Shown here: positions 10,237 through 20,387 of the stretch, piece after piece
Position numbering within the stretch: the first letter of the stretch is position 1
Layout: every line of letters starts with the position of its first letter
Source of the DNA: Chloropicon primus
Taxonomy: Eukaryota > Chlorophyta > Chloropicophyceae > Chloropicales > Chloropicaceae
NCBI GenBank assembly: GCA_023205875.1
Contig: CP060756.1
Location: 682,001 to 746,000, forward strand
Reading direction: 5' to 3'
Length of the DNA stretch: 64,000 nt
The notes under the pieces: generated by a model
Databases searched by the model: none
Told to the model about the DNA's origin: nothing
What the model saw: only the letters and a program-made list of their open reading frames with translations
Program-made: the position numbers and the translations under genes

Positions 10237-13200
10237 TCACACCATTTCTGCCCCGGAATTGTCTCTCATCTTGCTCCAGCAAGCACGAACGAAGCCGTGG
10301 TCAACGGCAGGTCTGCCATCCAACAACATAGAGAGCTTTGAGCAGAAAGTGTGGGCCACCTTCATGTTCTGCAGGCTCAAGCATCTCGAAGCAGTTCCAG
10401 CTGACTGCTGACGATCCACCATCATATGCATAGAGATGTACGGCAGCAAAGACGCTGGCTTGTCTTCCGCAAGGCATTTGTACAGGACCTCTGAAAATGC
10501 CTTGCTGAACTTGTCCTCGCCCTCTGAGTAGATCTCAGCAAATCCGAGAAGGTGGGGGTCGGATGTGTACTTTTCGACGATCTCCAGCAGGCTCGAGCCT
10601 CCGTGAAACGTGCGCCCCACCAAGCTCTGACCAAGCTTCCTCTTGACGTATATCCTCTTCCTTTGGGGTGGAATGCTGATGGAACCCACCTCATTCGAGT
10701 ATTCCTCAACCTCCTTGTCCGCGTTCTCCGTCACCTTCACGGGTCTCTCCCAATACCTGCTGTCTTGCCCCTTCACCTGGATGCGCTTAATTTTTGAGCT
10801 CTCAGGAAGAATGGTCGGAGTCAAGCACTCGTACTTGTAAATCCCGCCGGCATCCTCGACTTCGACCTCCAAAGTGCAACGCACCTCTCTCCACGACTCG
10901 ACGTCGATGGCGTCCATGCACCTGTTCTCGGTGCCCAGAACGTACAAGTGCCTCAGAGCTTGGAGGTGCGATCTGTTGTCCGTCGTGGAAGACGGGAAGT
11001 GTGGGAAGAGTGATACGAGGATGGCAGCAATCGCTTTGGGGGACGTGCAGAACGACAGCTGGCCTCCACCAAGAAACAGGAAGCCTATTGCCAAGGAAAT
11101 CGACATCGAGGTTGCGTACGTCATCCTCCCAGACTTCGCGTTGTCCCTCATGTGCAGACCACGGAGCAACTTGAACGTTTCCAAGTCCCCGGTTCCAGCC
11201 ATAACAAGAGACAAAGCCAAAGCAAGGATGCATATGCACTGCTCAAGAGTAGGCTTGTTGGCCCTGTTGCACATGGACGTGTGGACCATCGCAATATCGG
11301 GGCTCTTCGACTTGAATCTCAACAGCTTCAGCATGTGATCCATCAGTATTTTCTTGGCATCCTTGTTTGCGCTGCCGGCGTACCTGACCCCAAGAGCAAT
11401 GCTTGCACCCGTGAGTGCGTAAAGGTGGCACTGAGCAATCGTGTGTGGATCAACGTCACAGAGGTCACTATCGTCCTCGCTAGAGATCAGCACGGACCCG
11501 TCTTCACTAACCGCGCTCCTCAAAAATTGTGGGATTTGCTCCTGGATCCACTCGGGCGCTGCCTTTACTTCGTCCCACATGATGAGGGACCTGAAAAGAA
11601 TCCGCAGCAGGATGAAGTCCGGGCGCACAAAGTCTAAAGCGAAGTTGGACTCCGGATTCGAGAACCTCGATGCAATTGTCTTGTCATTTGTTTGCAAGTA
11701 CATCAGGCCCAAAGCATACGCCGCGGCGGGAGACGTCACGTTCAAGTTGATGAGGTTGTCCTCCATCACCTGAGCGCTTGATCCACTTGCAGCTCCTGCG
11801 CCACCGTTATCGGACACTGCCTTCATGCGGCTCGAGAATTTGTAGGTCGCCCCTCCGTTCATGAAGTAGCAGAGCCTGTCTTCGAGGTCCATGTCAGAGA
11901 GCCCGGTGGAACTTGGGCCACGGGCCAGGTTCACCAGCCCCAGCCCTATGCCAGCGGCAAGGGCATATCCCTCCTGGTCTCGCCAATTGTCCGTGTTGGG
12001 CTTGCGAACAATCTCTTCCAACAGCACCTCCGTCATGATCCTGTGGGAGGATCCCAGGTACAGTAGCCCCACGCCCACAAGCGCAGCAGCCTGGATCAGC
12101 GAGGACAGTTCCAACTCCGGGTAGTGCGCGGGATGCCTTGCCGGGATGTGAAGAAACAGCATCTTCGAAATGGTCGTGTCCATGTTGCCAATGTTTGCGG
12201 CCGAGACGCCGAGGAGGACGCCAATTGTGGTCATGTCATCCTCTTGGGAAAGGTACCTGTATATATCGGTGATGCTAAGGCAACCGAGATGCCCTTGGAG
12301 GCCAAGAGCCATCAAGAAGCCGGCATGCGAATTCGATGGCTCTGCCGTCTTGTTGTAAACGATCCACGTCCTTGTCAGCTGCGCCTGGCCCTTTGCTAGC
12401 TGAAGCCCAGCCGCCACGCCGTTGTGGAACTGCGGCCAATCCAACATGTTTTGCGCCATCATGTTGTTGATGTCCAGGGTGATGCGGGCGTTGTTCTGGT
12501 GAGGCAGCGTTCCGCTTAGAGTCAAATCGGGAATCCGGAAGGGCTCCGTGGGCAAAGGGGTCAGCGTGCTGAGGCTGAAAGCTCCTCGGCCGACGGGAAG
12601 GGCCATCGTCTTCATCGCCATCTCGTACAACTTGGTCTGTTGCACGTTATTGGTCTCTGGGTGAGAGAGGTCCATCCCCTTCGGCAGCTGCACTGGGCGC
12701 GCGCAGGAGGAGGACAGGGCCTTCCGCACCTCCTTAAGTCTCAAGTCGTGGCTGAACCTCAGCCTCGTCGAGTCTTTGTCGATTCCACTCATTCCATCAT
12801 TGGCCTCCCCGTCCCTCCCCCGCGTCACCACGCTCGTGCCACTCGCGCTGACGCTGCTATCCTTGATGTTGTACTCCACCTTGTGGTCATCCTCCTCGCT
12901 CTGCTCAGCGAACAGGCCAAAGCTGTAAGGGAGGTTGAGCAAGGATCCTTTGACCGCCAAGCAATTCGCGGCAAGGTCTTGCCGATTCAGGATCATGTAA
13001 ACCGTTCCGGGCCAATCGAGCTCGGGATTATCCCTGCAGTGCAGGACTACCTCCTGAACCGGGATCGCCAGGCCAAAGGGCAGGCGCTGCAGATCAAGTA
13101 GCGACCAAGAGTCCTGTATCAGTGCCTGCACGACCGCGGAGGGGTTGCTCTTCTCGTCCTCCCTCCTGGCAGAGCAGGAGTAGCAGTATTCCCGTATGCT

Positions 13201-15147
13201 CAGGCAGAGCCTCAGTATTTTCCTGGACCACGAGAGGTACCTCACGGACTCGCTCTTGAGCAGCCCGGGAAGCCACGGGTCGTGATCCGATGAATCCAGG
13301 ACGCAGCTCAGAGCCTGGTACATGTCAGCCGGGTACCGCCCCTCCCCGCTGGCCGCGGCGCGAGGGGGCGCGCCCGATCCGGAGGAGGTGTCCAGAGCGT
13401 ACCTCCTCTTGTACCGATCCGCCTCGCTGCCGATGAGGGCCGACAGCCACTCCAGCAGCGACAGGAGGTGGCCGACGTAGGGCCACTTTGTGATGTCGAG
13501 GCGGTAGTCCTCGTAGAGGGCGTGCAGAGACTCCAGGAGGAGCCAGAGCTGGGTCTGACTCAGCTTCCTGGTGCCCCGAGCCCCCCCGCCGAGCCTCGAT
13601 TGGGGCTTCTGGTTCACGCTGTCCGGGCTCTCTGGCAGGAAGGCCCCGAACTCCCCCGTCCTCATCAGCTTCTCGTGGTGCGGCGACTCCAGCAAGTAGT
13701 CCCAATCCGACGAAGGGCTTCCCTTGCCCCCCTCCCCCGTCGCCTCCCCGTCGTCCTTGCTCTCCACGAGCTCGGAGAAAGAGCTCAGGAAGCACTCCCA
13801 CTCCTCCTCCAGGGAGCCCAGGGGCAGCCCCCTCGACGAGGCGAGGAACGCGCCGTACACCTCGTGGTATAGCTCCTTCGGCAGGGCGACCTCCAGGGCG
13901 CTGACGGCGTCCTTGGTGATCTGAAAGTACGGCTCCAGGCGCATTGGGACGCAGACTCTGGTCCCGTCCCCAAGCTCAGCGACGAACTTGTTGTGCAGGT
14001 TGTAGGGCATAAGGTCGGCGACTTGGTGCTGCAGGGGCCCCAGGCTCACCCTGCACACGCACCAGTCCCCAAAGTACAGCATGATCTCCGAGATCTCGGG
14101 CGTGAGGACGACGATGCCCGCGGGCTTTGAGGCGGAGGAGGACGACGACGACGACACCGAGGTGGCGGCCACCGCGGGGACGCTGAAGGACTCCCTCACC
14201 CCCTCACCCGCCTTGCCCCCCGGCAGGTCGAACGCGAGGAGCTGGTTCGTCTCCCTCTGCAGCAAGTGGAGCCTCGTGCCCCCGGCCTCGTGTCCTCCCA
14301 CGAGGTCGATCCAGCTGGACGGCTCCGGGTACTGGTACGAGGCCCACAACATGTCGACCTGAGCCAGCCCGAGCATCGGCACGGACTTTGGGGCGTGAGC
14401 CTCGTGCCTGTACTCGTACCGGAACACCCGGTGGCACCCCTCCGACTCGTAGAACAGGACGAGGTAGGGCGCGTCCCCGCGGCCGCTCGCGAAGCGCACG
14501 CTCCCTCCCTCCGGGCCGGGAACCTCCAGCTCGGTGAGCTCGCTCAGCCCGCTCCCGAGGAACCACAAGCAGCTGCTGGTGGTGGTGGTGGTGGTGGTGC
14601 TCCTCGTCTTCCTACCCTGGAGGAGCACCCCGCTCGAGAGGGGCCAAATCTTCGACGCCGGGGACGGCAGCGCGATCGCGTCGGCCTCCCCCCCGCTGTA
14701 CGAAACGAAGGAGTCCTCGGTGAGGACGCAGAGGACCGGGGGGGAGGCCGAGGACGGATTCCCCGCCACCGCCGCCGCCGCCGTCGTCGTCGTCGCAGCA
14801 GCAGCAGCAGCCTTATTGTCGTCGTCGTCGGAGGTCGTCGTCGTCGTCGTCGTCGTCGTCGTGGAGAACCTCGCCCAGTTGGCGTCCACGATCCGTCCCC
14901 CGAGCCTGAGCGTCTGCCTGACCACCCCGCCCGTGGTCCACGCCAGCCCCCTCCCCCGGTAGCACACCTCGTGCTCCCCCTCCTCGCACAGCCCCCCCGT
15001 CGTCGCGGAGGCCGGAAGGTACTTCGTCGTGGCGACGACCCCAGCGTCGTCGTCGTCGTCGTCATGGCCGTGGGTCGAGGCCAGGGCGGTGAACCCGAGG
15101 GTCGCGAACGGGTGGGACGACACGTGCGCCGTCTTCAGCTCTTCCAT
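10237..15147 (-). CDS. APC1: Anaphase-promoting complex subunit 1
   Basis: Largest scaffold subunit of the APC/C ubiquitin ligase that triggers sister separation and mitotic exit. About 1636 residues. The proteasome/cyclosome (PC) repeat region (about 930-1400) contains family motifs such as GFLMALGLQGHLG, MTTIGVLLGVSAANIGNMDTTI and LAAGIGLGLVNLARG. The N-terminal WD40-like half is expanded by codon-repeat tracts encoding runs of Thr, Asp and Ala (14580-14620, 14770-14865, 15040-15062), unusual for APC1 and likely unstructured loops. I start at the ATG at 15147 (GCGATGG context); an in-frame ATG at 15261 lies in a weaker context and would add 38 Arg-rich residues. The 3' end faces the TPR-CS gene at 92 bp. 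Confidence 0.95.
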   Translation of the reverse strand: MEELKTAHVSSHPFATLGFTALASTHGHDDDDDDAGVVATTKYLPASATTGGLCEEGEHEVCYRGRGLAWTTGGVVRQTLRLGGRIVDANWARFSTTTTTTTTTTSDDDDNKAAAAAATTTTAAAAVAGNPSSASPPVLCVLTEDSFVSYSGGEADAIALPSPASKIWPLSSGVLLQGRKTRSTTTTTTTSSCLWFLGSGLSELTELEVPGPEGGSVRFASGRGDAPYLVLFYESEGCHRVFRYEYRHEAHAPKSVPMLGLAQVDMLWASYQYPEPSSWIDLVGGHEAGGTRLHLLQRETNQLLAFDLPGGKAGEGVRESFSVPAVAATSVSSSSSSSASKPAGIVVLTPEISEIMLYFGDWCVCRVSLGPLQHQVADLMPYNLHNKFVAELGDGTRVCVPMRLEPYFQITKDAVSALEVALPKELYHEVYGAFLASSRGLPLGSLEEEWECFLSSFSELVESKDDGEATGEGGKGSPSSDWDYLLESPHHEKLMRTGEFGAFLPESPDSVNQKPQSRLGGGARGTRKLSQTQLWLLLESLHALYEDYRLDITKWPYVGHLLSLLEWLSALIGSEADRYKRRYALDTSSGSGAPPRAAASGEGRYPADMYQALSCVLDSSDHDPWLPGLLKSESVRYLSWSRKILRLCLSIREYCYSCSARREDEKSNPSAVVQALIQDSWSLLDLQRLPFGLAIPVQEVVLHCRDNPELDWPGTVYMILNRQDLAANCLAVKGSLLNLPYSFGLFAEQSEEDDHKVEYNIKDSSVSASGTSVVTRGRDGEANDGMSGIDKDSTRLRFSHDLRLKEVRKALSSSCARPVQLPKGMDLSHPETNNVQQTKLYEMAMKTMALPVGRGAFSLSTLTPLPTEPFRIPDLTLSGTLPHQNNARITLDINNMMAQNMLDWPQFHNGVAAGLQLAKGQAQLTRTWIVYNKTAEPSNSHAGFLMALGLQGHLGCLSITDIYRYLSQEDDMTTIGVLLGVSAANIGNMDTTISKMLFLHIPARHPAHYPELELSSLIQAAALVGVGLLYLGSSHRIMTEVLLEEIVRKPNTDNWRDQEGYALAAGIGLGLVNLARGPSSTGLSDMDLEDRLCYFMNGGATYKFSSRMKAVSDNGGAGAASGSSAQVMEDNLINLNVTSPAAAYALGLMYLQTNDKTIASRFSNPESNFALDFVRPDFILLRILFRSLIMWDEVKAAPEWIQEQIPQFLRSAVSEDGSVLISSEDDSDLCDVDPHTIAQCHLYALTGASIALGVRYAGSANKDAKKILMDHMLKLLRFKSKSPDIAMVHTSMCNRANKPTLEQCICILALALSLVMAGTGDLETFKLLRGLHMRDNAKSGRMTYATSMSISLAIGFLFLGGGQLSFCTSPKAIAAILVSLFPHFPSSTTDNRSHLQALRHLYVLGTENRCMDAIDVESWREVRCTLEVEVEDAGGIYKYECLTPTILPESSKIKRIQVKGQDSRYWERPVKVTENADKEVEEYSNEVGSISIPPQRKRIYVKRKLGQSLVGRTFHGGSSLLEIVEKYTSDPHLLGFAEIYSEGEDKFSKAFSEVLYKCLAEDKPASLLPYISMHMMVDRQQSAGTASRCLSLQNMKVAHTFCSKLSMLLDGRPAVDHGFVRACWSKMRDNSGAEMV
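14766..14866. repeat. Trinucleotide repeat tracts in APC1 coding region
   Basis: GCC, GTC and GCA repeats on the + strand, read on the minus strand as Ala, Thr and Asp runs in APC1. All runs keep the frame. Confidence 0.8.
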
Positions 15148-16237
15148 CGCGTCGGCGAAGGACCTCGGAGAGCGAGGAAGAAGCAAGCGATCGATCAAGC
15201 GACGAGGACCGAGAGCCCTCTGTCGATCGATCAGGAGAAGGCGGGAGAATTTTTTCACCATGCATTTGGAAAGGTTGGGGGCCAAACGAAAAACGAAAGT
15301 TTCTCTTCGACAGAGAGAGAGAGAGAGGGGTGAGAGGGGAAGGAATGGGGGAGGGGGAGCAATTCCTTTTCCTCTTTTTTTCTATTCCTCTTTGAGGCCT
15401 TGACACCACCTTTGGAGGATGGTTTGCTTCCTCTTTTTCCTTTCCTTGCTTCCTCTTTTTCCTCTCCTTGGAGGACGGACACCAACTCATGACAAGTTTG
15501 TAGTTTACGGTAGAGCAGAGCATGCGGTGCGTGCAATGCGTGTGGCAGGACAGGTGCAATGCAGGACGTCGTCGTACCATTGAGCAAGAACTCGAACTTT
15601 TCCTCCTCCCCATCAAATAAGAAAAGAAAGAATTGCAACATTGTCCTTTTGCGAAAGACAGAGAAAAGAAAAAAGAGAAAAGAGAAAAGAGAAAGGTGCA
15701 GCCTGTCCTTCCTTCTTCACTAAACCCGTTGTTCTTCTTGGCCTGTGTGCGTTGGCGTTCCTCCCTCTCCTCCCTCTCCTCGCCTCCTCTGCCTCTGCCT
15801 CTCAAAAGTGCAAAAAAATGTACGGCCCTCAATCCATCTCAGGGCGGATCAGATACGAAAAAGGGTTGAGAGAAAAAGGGCATCTCAAGACGGGTTTCGT
15901 ACTCTCGTGTCCCAGATTTGGGGAAAAGAGGAGGCCTCTCTTATCCAGGCCTCGTGGGTCCACCACAGAAAAGCGCGAGCGCGAAAGGAGGGCAACCGAC
16001 CCGAGCACAACGAGAGCGAGGACGACGAACGAACGAACGAACGAACGAACGAACGAAGGTCTTCCTTCCTCTTCCTTCCTTCCTTCCTCCTTCGCGGCGT
16101 GGTAGAATGTCCTGAAGAAGCAATCGCGCGCGCGTGAGAGAAGAAGAAGAAGAAGAAAGAGAAAGAGGAGAGAGGAGAGGACAACAAAGGTTTAGCATCC
16201 AACCATCCAACAACAGCCAGGAAAAAGAAGGGTTGTT
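15148..16237. other. Divergent intergenic region, 1.09 kb
   Basis: Between the start codons of APC1 and the DOF gene. Low-complexity CT/GA and A-rich stretches, a GAAC tandem repeat (16027-16057) and TTCC repeats just after it. No supported gene on either strand; likely promoters and leaders of both genes. Confidence 0.5.
16027..16057. repeat. (GAAC)n tetranucleotide microsatellite
   Basis: About 7.5 copies of GAAC in the presumed leader or promoter of the DOF gene. Confidence 0.9.
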
Positions 16238-17742
16238 ATGAACGGCAACGAGGGCGACGAGGCGAAGGGGGCGGCCTGCGACGACCTGCGGGGCAGGAGG
16301 ACGACCTTGGAGAAGAGGGGCCGCGAGAGCAGCGGCGTGAGCAGCAGCACTGGCGAGTGCACGAGCGGGGAGAGCCGGGCGGCCCACGAGGACGGCCAAG
16401 GGAACGAAGCGGGCTCGAAGGAGAACCACCCTTCGATGAGGACGACGAAGGACCCGTCCTCGCGGCAGGGGGGGGAGAACGGCGGCGACAAGCCCGGCCA
16501 GGCGTTCGGCGGAGGCACGGGGAGCAACGGAGGGAAGCCGAAGCTTCCGAGGCCGAGCGGAATTGTGGAGTGCCCGAGGTGTCACTCCATGGACACGAAG
16601 TTTTGCTACTACAACAACTACAACATAAAGCAGCCCAGGTACTTTTGCAAGGTAAGGTCCACCCGAAGCGAGCGGTTCCCGAGGAGAGGACGCGCCTATT
16701 GACACCATTTTTCCTCCTTCTCGCCTCTCGTTTTCTCTCTCCCCCATTCTTGCAGTCCTGCCAGAGGTACTGGACGTCGGGAGGGACGCTGAGGAACGTT
16801 CCGGTGGGCGCGGGCAGGAGGAAGCACAAGAGCTCCGCGAAGAGCGAGAAGAACAGGGGAGATGCCGAGGGGCTGGTGGTGAACGGGAGCCAGGGGCAGC
16901 AGTTCTCCCCCTTCCACGACAAGAATAGCATGGCCCTGACGTACGCGGCGGTGGCGGCGCTCAAGCCCCAGTCGCTCGTCGCCCCCGCGGCGACGGAGAT
17001 GCTGGACGGCAAGGGCGGGGCCTCGCCCGTGGCCCAGGACGGGGCGGCGAACAGGCCGAGGAGCCGGTCGAGGTCGAAGAAGAAGCAGTTCGTCCTGGCG
17101 AACCACCTGGACAGCAAGGGCCTCGGCGCCGGCGGGGACCCGAACGGGGACAACGCCAGCAACGCGTCGGCCATCCAGGACCAGGGCCAGACGCTCCAGG
17201 CCATGATGCAGTGGCAGGCCATGATGCAGGCCTACGGCGTGCCCCCCGCGCCGAGCAGCGGGGTGCAGCGACCCGTGCCCAACTTCACCAGCCAGGCCTA
17301 CCAGCAGCTCCTGTCCCAGAACTGGGCCCAGGTGTGGCAGCAGGCCATCCTTCAGCAACAGCAGCAGCAGCAGCAGCAGACCGTGTGGAACTCGAACCCC
17401 GCCGTGCAGACCCTCCTGGGAATGAAGAGGGAGGGCTGGCAGCCGGTCTCTGGCGACGGGCCGGCAGGGGGCGCGGCGACGGGCCAGCAGGCCGGCGGGG
17501 GGGCGGGCCAGCAGGCCGCGGACGGCGACGGCGCCAACCTGGGCGGGGCCGACCAGCAGGCCTCCCAGCAGCAGGCCACCGCCACCGCCATGGGCGGGGT
17601 GGAGGCCCAGATCCCCTGGTGGTACACTCAGATGGTCAACAACTTTGCGGCGACCCAGAACCCGTCCGCCATGATGAGAAGCTACAACCTCCAGGCCCAG
17701 ATGCAAACGGACAACCACCCGCAGGAGAACCACCAAGAGTAG
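16238..17742 (+). CDS. DOF zinc-finger transcription factor, two exons
   Basis: Exons 16238-16651 and 16756-17742 (GTAAGG donor, TTGCAG acceptor, phase 0) give 466 residues. The splice falls inside the zinc finger and restores C-x2-C-x21-C-x2-C (Cys 112, 115, 137, 140), with the DOF signatures [16 protein letters not shown] and [23 protein letters not shown] factors are restricted to green plants and algae and bind AAAG cores in the nucleus. The N-terminus is Gly/Ser/Lys-rich and acidic; the C-terminus is Gln/Ala/Gly-rich with a nine-Gln run near 17358-17384 and a tail with [11 protein letters not shown] basic RSRSRSKKK segment follows the finger and may aid nuclear import. Prasinophytes usually have one or few DOF genes, related to the plant CDF group; which subgroup this is cannot be decided here. 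Confidence 0.95.
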
Positions 17743-18837
17743 CCGCAGCGAGCGAGCGGGGGGGGGGGTTGGGGTCGGGGGAAAACCAGCAGCATCGCTG
17801 GGACCTTTTGTTTTGTTTGTCTTTCTTGTTTCCAAACAGAAAAGGATCAAAAAGAATAATAAAAAGGACAAGCGTATAAGATTATATTTTTGTGACAATA
17901 GAAGAATATATAAGAAACAAAAAAGCAGAACAAAAAAGCAAGCAAAAGCAACAGGCAAAGGCAACCAGAAGAAGAAGCGGGGATGGCAAAACGAACGACG
18001 TCCTCTCCATAACAATCTCCATATCGTGCGGTGGTAACGTGAGGGAGTGAGGTCTGGGAGTCCAAAACACATAGGTCCCAAGCCGTGGACACGTTCCTCC
18101 TCTCAACTTGCCTTTGGACATGGGACAATCGGAGGATGCTTCAGCATGAAGCAAGGCTCAGCCACCATCCTCGCATCATCGTATCTTGTCTCCCTCTCTC
18201 GGAGACAAGTGGAGTGTCTCCGAGTCTTCGTGTTCGTGTAGCTTTTCCCGTCTATTTTTCCGGATAAAACGAGAGCCGTGTACTTTTGGATCTGAGGCCA
18301 TGGTGATCTGAGAGCCAAGAACCAGGGGGGGTAGCAGGAGCCCAAAAAACGGAGGGCCACGACGACGACGCAAGCATCGAACTCGATCGGGGCGAAGAGA
18401 GCGAGCGAAGGAGGGACGACGAGACGGACGGACGGAGGGTCGACCACTTGAGGACGGTCGACGAGGGCTTGGACAATCGTTGTCGACGAGGTCGGCGGGG
18501 TATCGTGCTCTCTTTCGACGACGACGGCGACGGCGACGGCGACGGGAGGGTTTGGGGGCTTGTTCTTTCTTTCTTTCTTAAACTTGAGGGCAAAGGCTGG
18601 GGGAATGGTGAAGAGAGGGGGAAGAGGCGCTACACCATCTGCGGGAGGACGACCCATGGACGCGTTGAAGTTGGCCGGAGGTACGAACTGAAGCTTTGAA
18701 CTTTCGGGTCGGGGAAAAACAACAACAACAACAACTTGTACACAAATCAATCGATAGAGAGAACAACAAAGCCGAGGGATCGCAAAATTAGGCCTCCGCA
18801 TTACCCAGTGGCGAGGAACAACAAGGCGTCCTCCGCG
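17743..18837. other. Intergenic region between DOF and VTC2, 1.1 kb
   Basis: The first part (17800-17960) is AT-rich and A-rich, presumed 3' end of the DOF gene. The rest holds the presumed promoter and leader of VTC2, including a very short ORF near 18300 and the 28-codon uORF listed separately. No further gene is supported. Confidence 0.5.
18605..18691 (+). promoter_or_regulatory. Candidate upstream ORF in the VTC2 leader, 28 codons
   Basis: ATG at 18605 opens a 28-residue frame (Gly/Arg-rich, ending LKLAGGTN) that stops at 18691, 146 bp before the VTC2 start codon. Land-plant GDP-L-galactose phosphorylase mRNAs carry a conserved uORF that represses translation when ascorbate is high. I see no clear match to that peptide, and the transcript start is unknown, so this is only a candidate. 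Confidence 0.35.
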
Positions 18838-20154
18838 ATGACGAAGAGAGACGTGCACGTCGTTCCCCAGATCAACGGCCTGGTTGGGCCGCTGGCGTAC
18901 GTGCCCGATGGCAGCCTGGTGCCGCCCCACGCCCACAAGAAGAACAAGGTGGTGGGCAGCCTGTGCAACGAGGAGAACCTCAAGGACTCGTCCCTGCCCA
19001 ACATGGTCGTCCCGGTGAGGGAGCAGGTGATGGGCAAGAGGGTCATGTCCTTCGGCCAGCTGGCCGACCTCGACGTGATCGACGGCTGGAGCAGCTCCTC
19101 GGAGGAGGAGGAGGAGAAGATGGTCCTGGTGGCGTACAAGGACAAGGAGGAGGTGAAGAGGCAGAGCCTGGTCGAGAAGATGCTGCTGTCCGCTTGGGAC
19201 GAGAAGAGCGACCTGGGCCTCTTCAAGTATGACGTCTCCAAGTGCCAGAGCAAGAAGATCCCGGGCCGCTTCGAGTTCGTCGCCCAGCTCAACGAGGGCA
19301 GGGCCCAGAAGAAGAGGCAAACGGAGTTCCGCATGGACAACGTCTGCCAGGAGTTCGACACGAAGAAGTTCAACTTCACCAAGGCCAAGCAGGACGAGGT
19401 CTTGTTCCAGTTCGAGATGAGCGTCGACGACTTCACCTCCTGCTACGAGGAGAAGAAGATCGTCGAGAGCAACGCCAGCTTCGTTTACATCAACATCAGC
19501 CCCATCGAGTACGGTCACGTGCTCCTGGTCCCCAAAGTGCTCGACTGTATCCCGCAGCAGATGTCGATGGAGTGCCTCCTCACGGCGCTCCACATGTCCG
19601 TCGAGGTGCACAACCCTTGCTTCAAGTTTGGGTTCAACACCCTTGGGGCTTACGCGTCCATCAACCACTTGCACTTCCAGGGGTACTTCTTGAACGCCCC
19701 CTTTCCCGTGGAGAGGGTCGAGACGGAGTACCTCAACAGGTTCACCAACAAGGGCGACAGGGACCTGAGGGTGAGCAAGTTGCTGGACTACCCCGTCAGG
19801 GCCTTTGTCTTCGAGCTCGGAGCGGACCTGAAGGAGCTGGCCAGGGAGGTCTCGAGCGCGTGCAACAAGCTGGAGGGGAAGAACATCCCCTACAACCTGC
19901 TCATCGTCGACTGCGGAGCCAGGGTCTTCCTCCTGCCACAAAAGTACGAGGAGAACAAGGTCGCCCAGGTCATCCCCGAGGACGTCCTGGAAACCCAGGT
20001 GAACCCCGCCTGCTTCGAGATCGGAGGCCACATGGTGATGAAGAGGGCCCAGGATTACGACAACCTGACCGAGGAGAGGATTTGCGAGATCCTCTCTTAC
20101 GCGTCCCTGTCGGAGGCCGAGTTCAAGAACATCGAGGAGGAGCTCTTCGCGTGA
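18838..20154 (+). CDS. VTC2: GDP-L-galactose phosphorylase (VTC2/GGP)
   Basis: Converts GDP-L-galactose and phosphate to L-galactose 1-phosphate and GDP, the committed step of the plant and green-algal ascorbate pathway. 438 residues, intronless. Family motifs are in order: IPGRFEFVAQLNEGR, KKRQTEFRMDNV, FDTKKFNFTKAKQDE, SPIEYGHVLLVPKVLDC and the histidine-triad site INHLHFQ (about residues 274-280). The start is the first ATG in frame (18838); the frame runs on to 18736 only with a TTG. An acidic Ser/Glu run (SSSSEEEEEK, about residue 85) interrupts the N-terminal part and is probably a loop. Residues near the triad are intact, so the enzyme should be active. Its leader has a candidate uORF. 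Confidence 0.96.
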   Translation: MTKRDVHVVPQINGLVGPLAYVPDGSLVPPHAHKKNKVVGSLCNEENLKDSSLPNMVVPVREQVMGKRVMSFGQLADLDVIDGWSSSSEEEEEKMVLVAYKDKEEVKRQSLVEKMLLSAWDEKSDLGLFKYDVSKCQSKKIPGRFEFVAQLNEGRAQKKRQTEFRMDNVCQEFDTKKFNFTKAKQDEVLFQFEMSVDDFTSCYEEKKIVESNASFVYINISPIEYGHVLLVPKVLDCIPQQMSMECLLTALHMSVEVHNPCFKFGFNTLGAYASINHLHFQGYFLNAPFPVERVETEYLNRFTNKGDRDLRVSKLLDYPVRAFVFELGADLKELAREVSSACNKLEGKNIPYNLLIVDCGARVFLLPQKYEENKVAQVIPEDVLETQVNPACFEIGGHMVMKRAQDYDNLTEERICEILSYASLSEAEFKNIEEELFA

Positions 20155-20387
20155 GGACGAGCCCGTTGCTTTGCTTGCGACGACAAACCCAATTTTTTCT
20201 TTTGCAAACTATGAAATCCGTTTATAATCGTCCTCGTCTCCGTCCCGGCGGTCTCTCTCTTTCGGTTCGTCCTTGCGGTTGTGCTCAAGAAAGCAAATGG
20301 TACGACGACGACAACAGAGACATCCAAATCACAAGAGTACAACATATCATGAAATTGTGTGTGTGTGTGTGTTTTGTTTCTTTACAG

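Noticed and set aside
15148-15261. 38-residue N-terminal extension of APC1
   Set aside because: In-frame ATG exists but in poor context, and the sequence has no counterpart in APC1 proteins; kept as an alternative.
18103-20031. 642-codon open frame antisense to VTC2
   Set aside because: Leu/Val/His-biased shadow frame over a clear enzyme gene.
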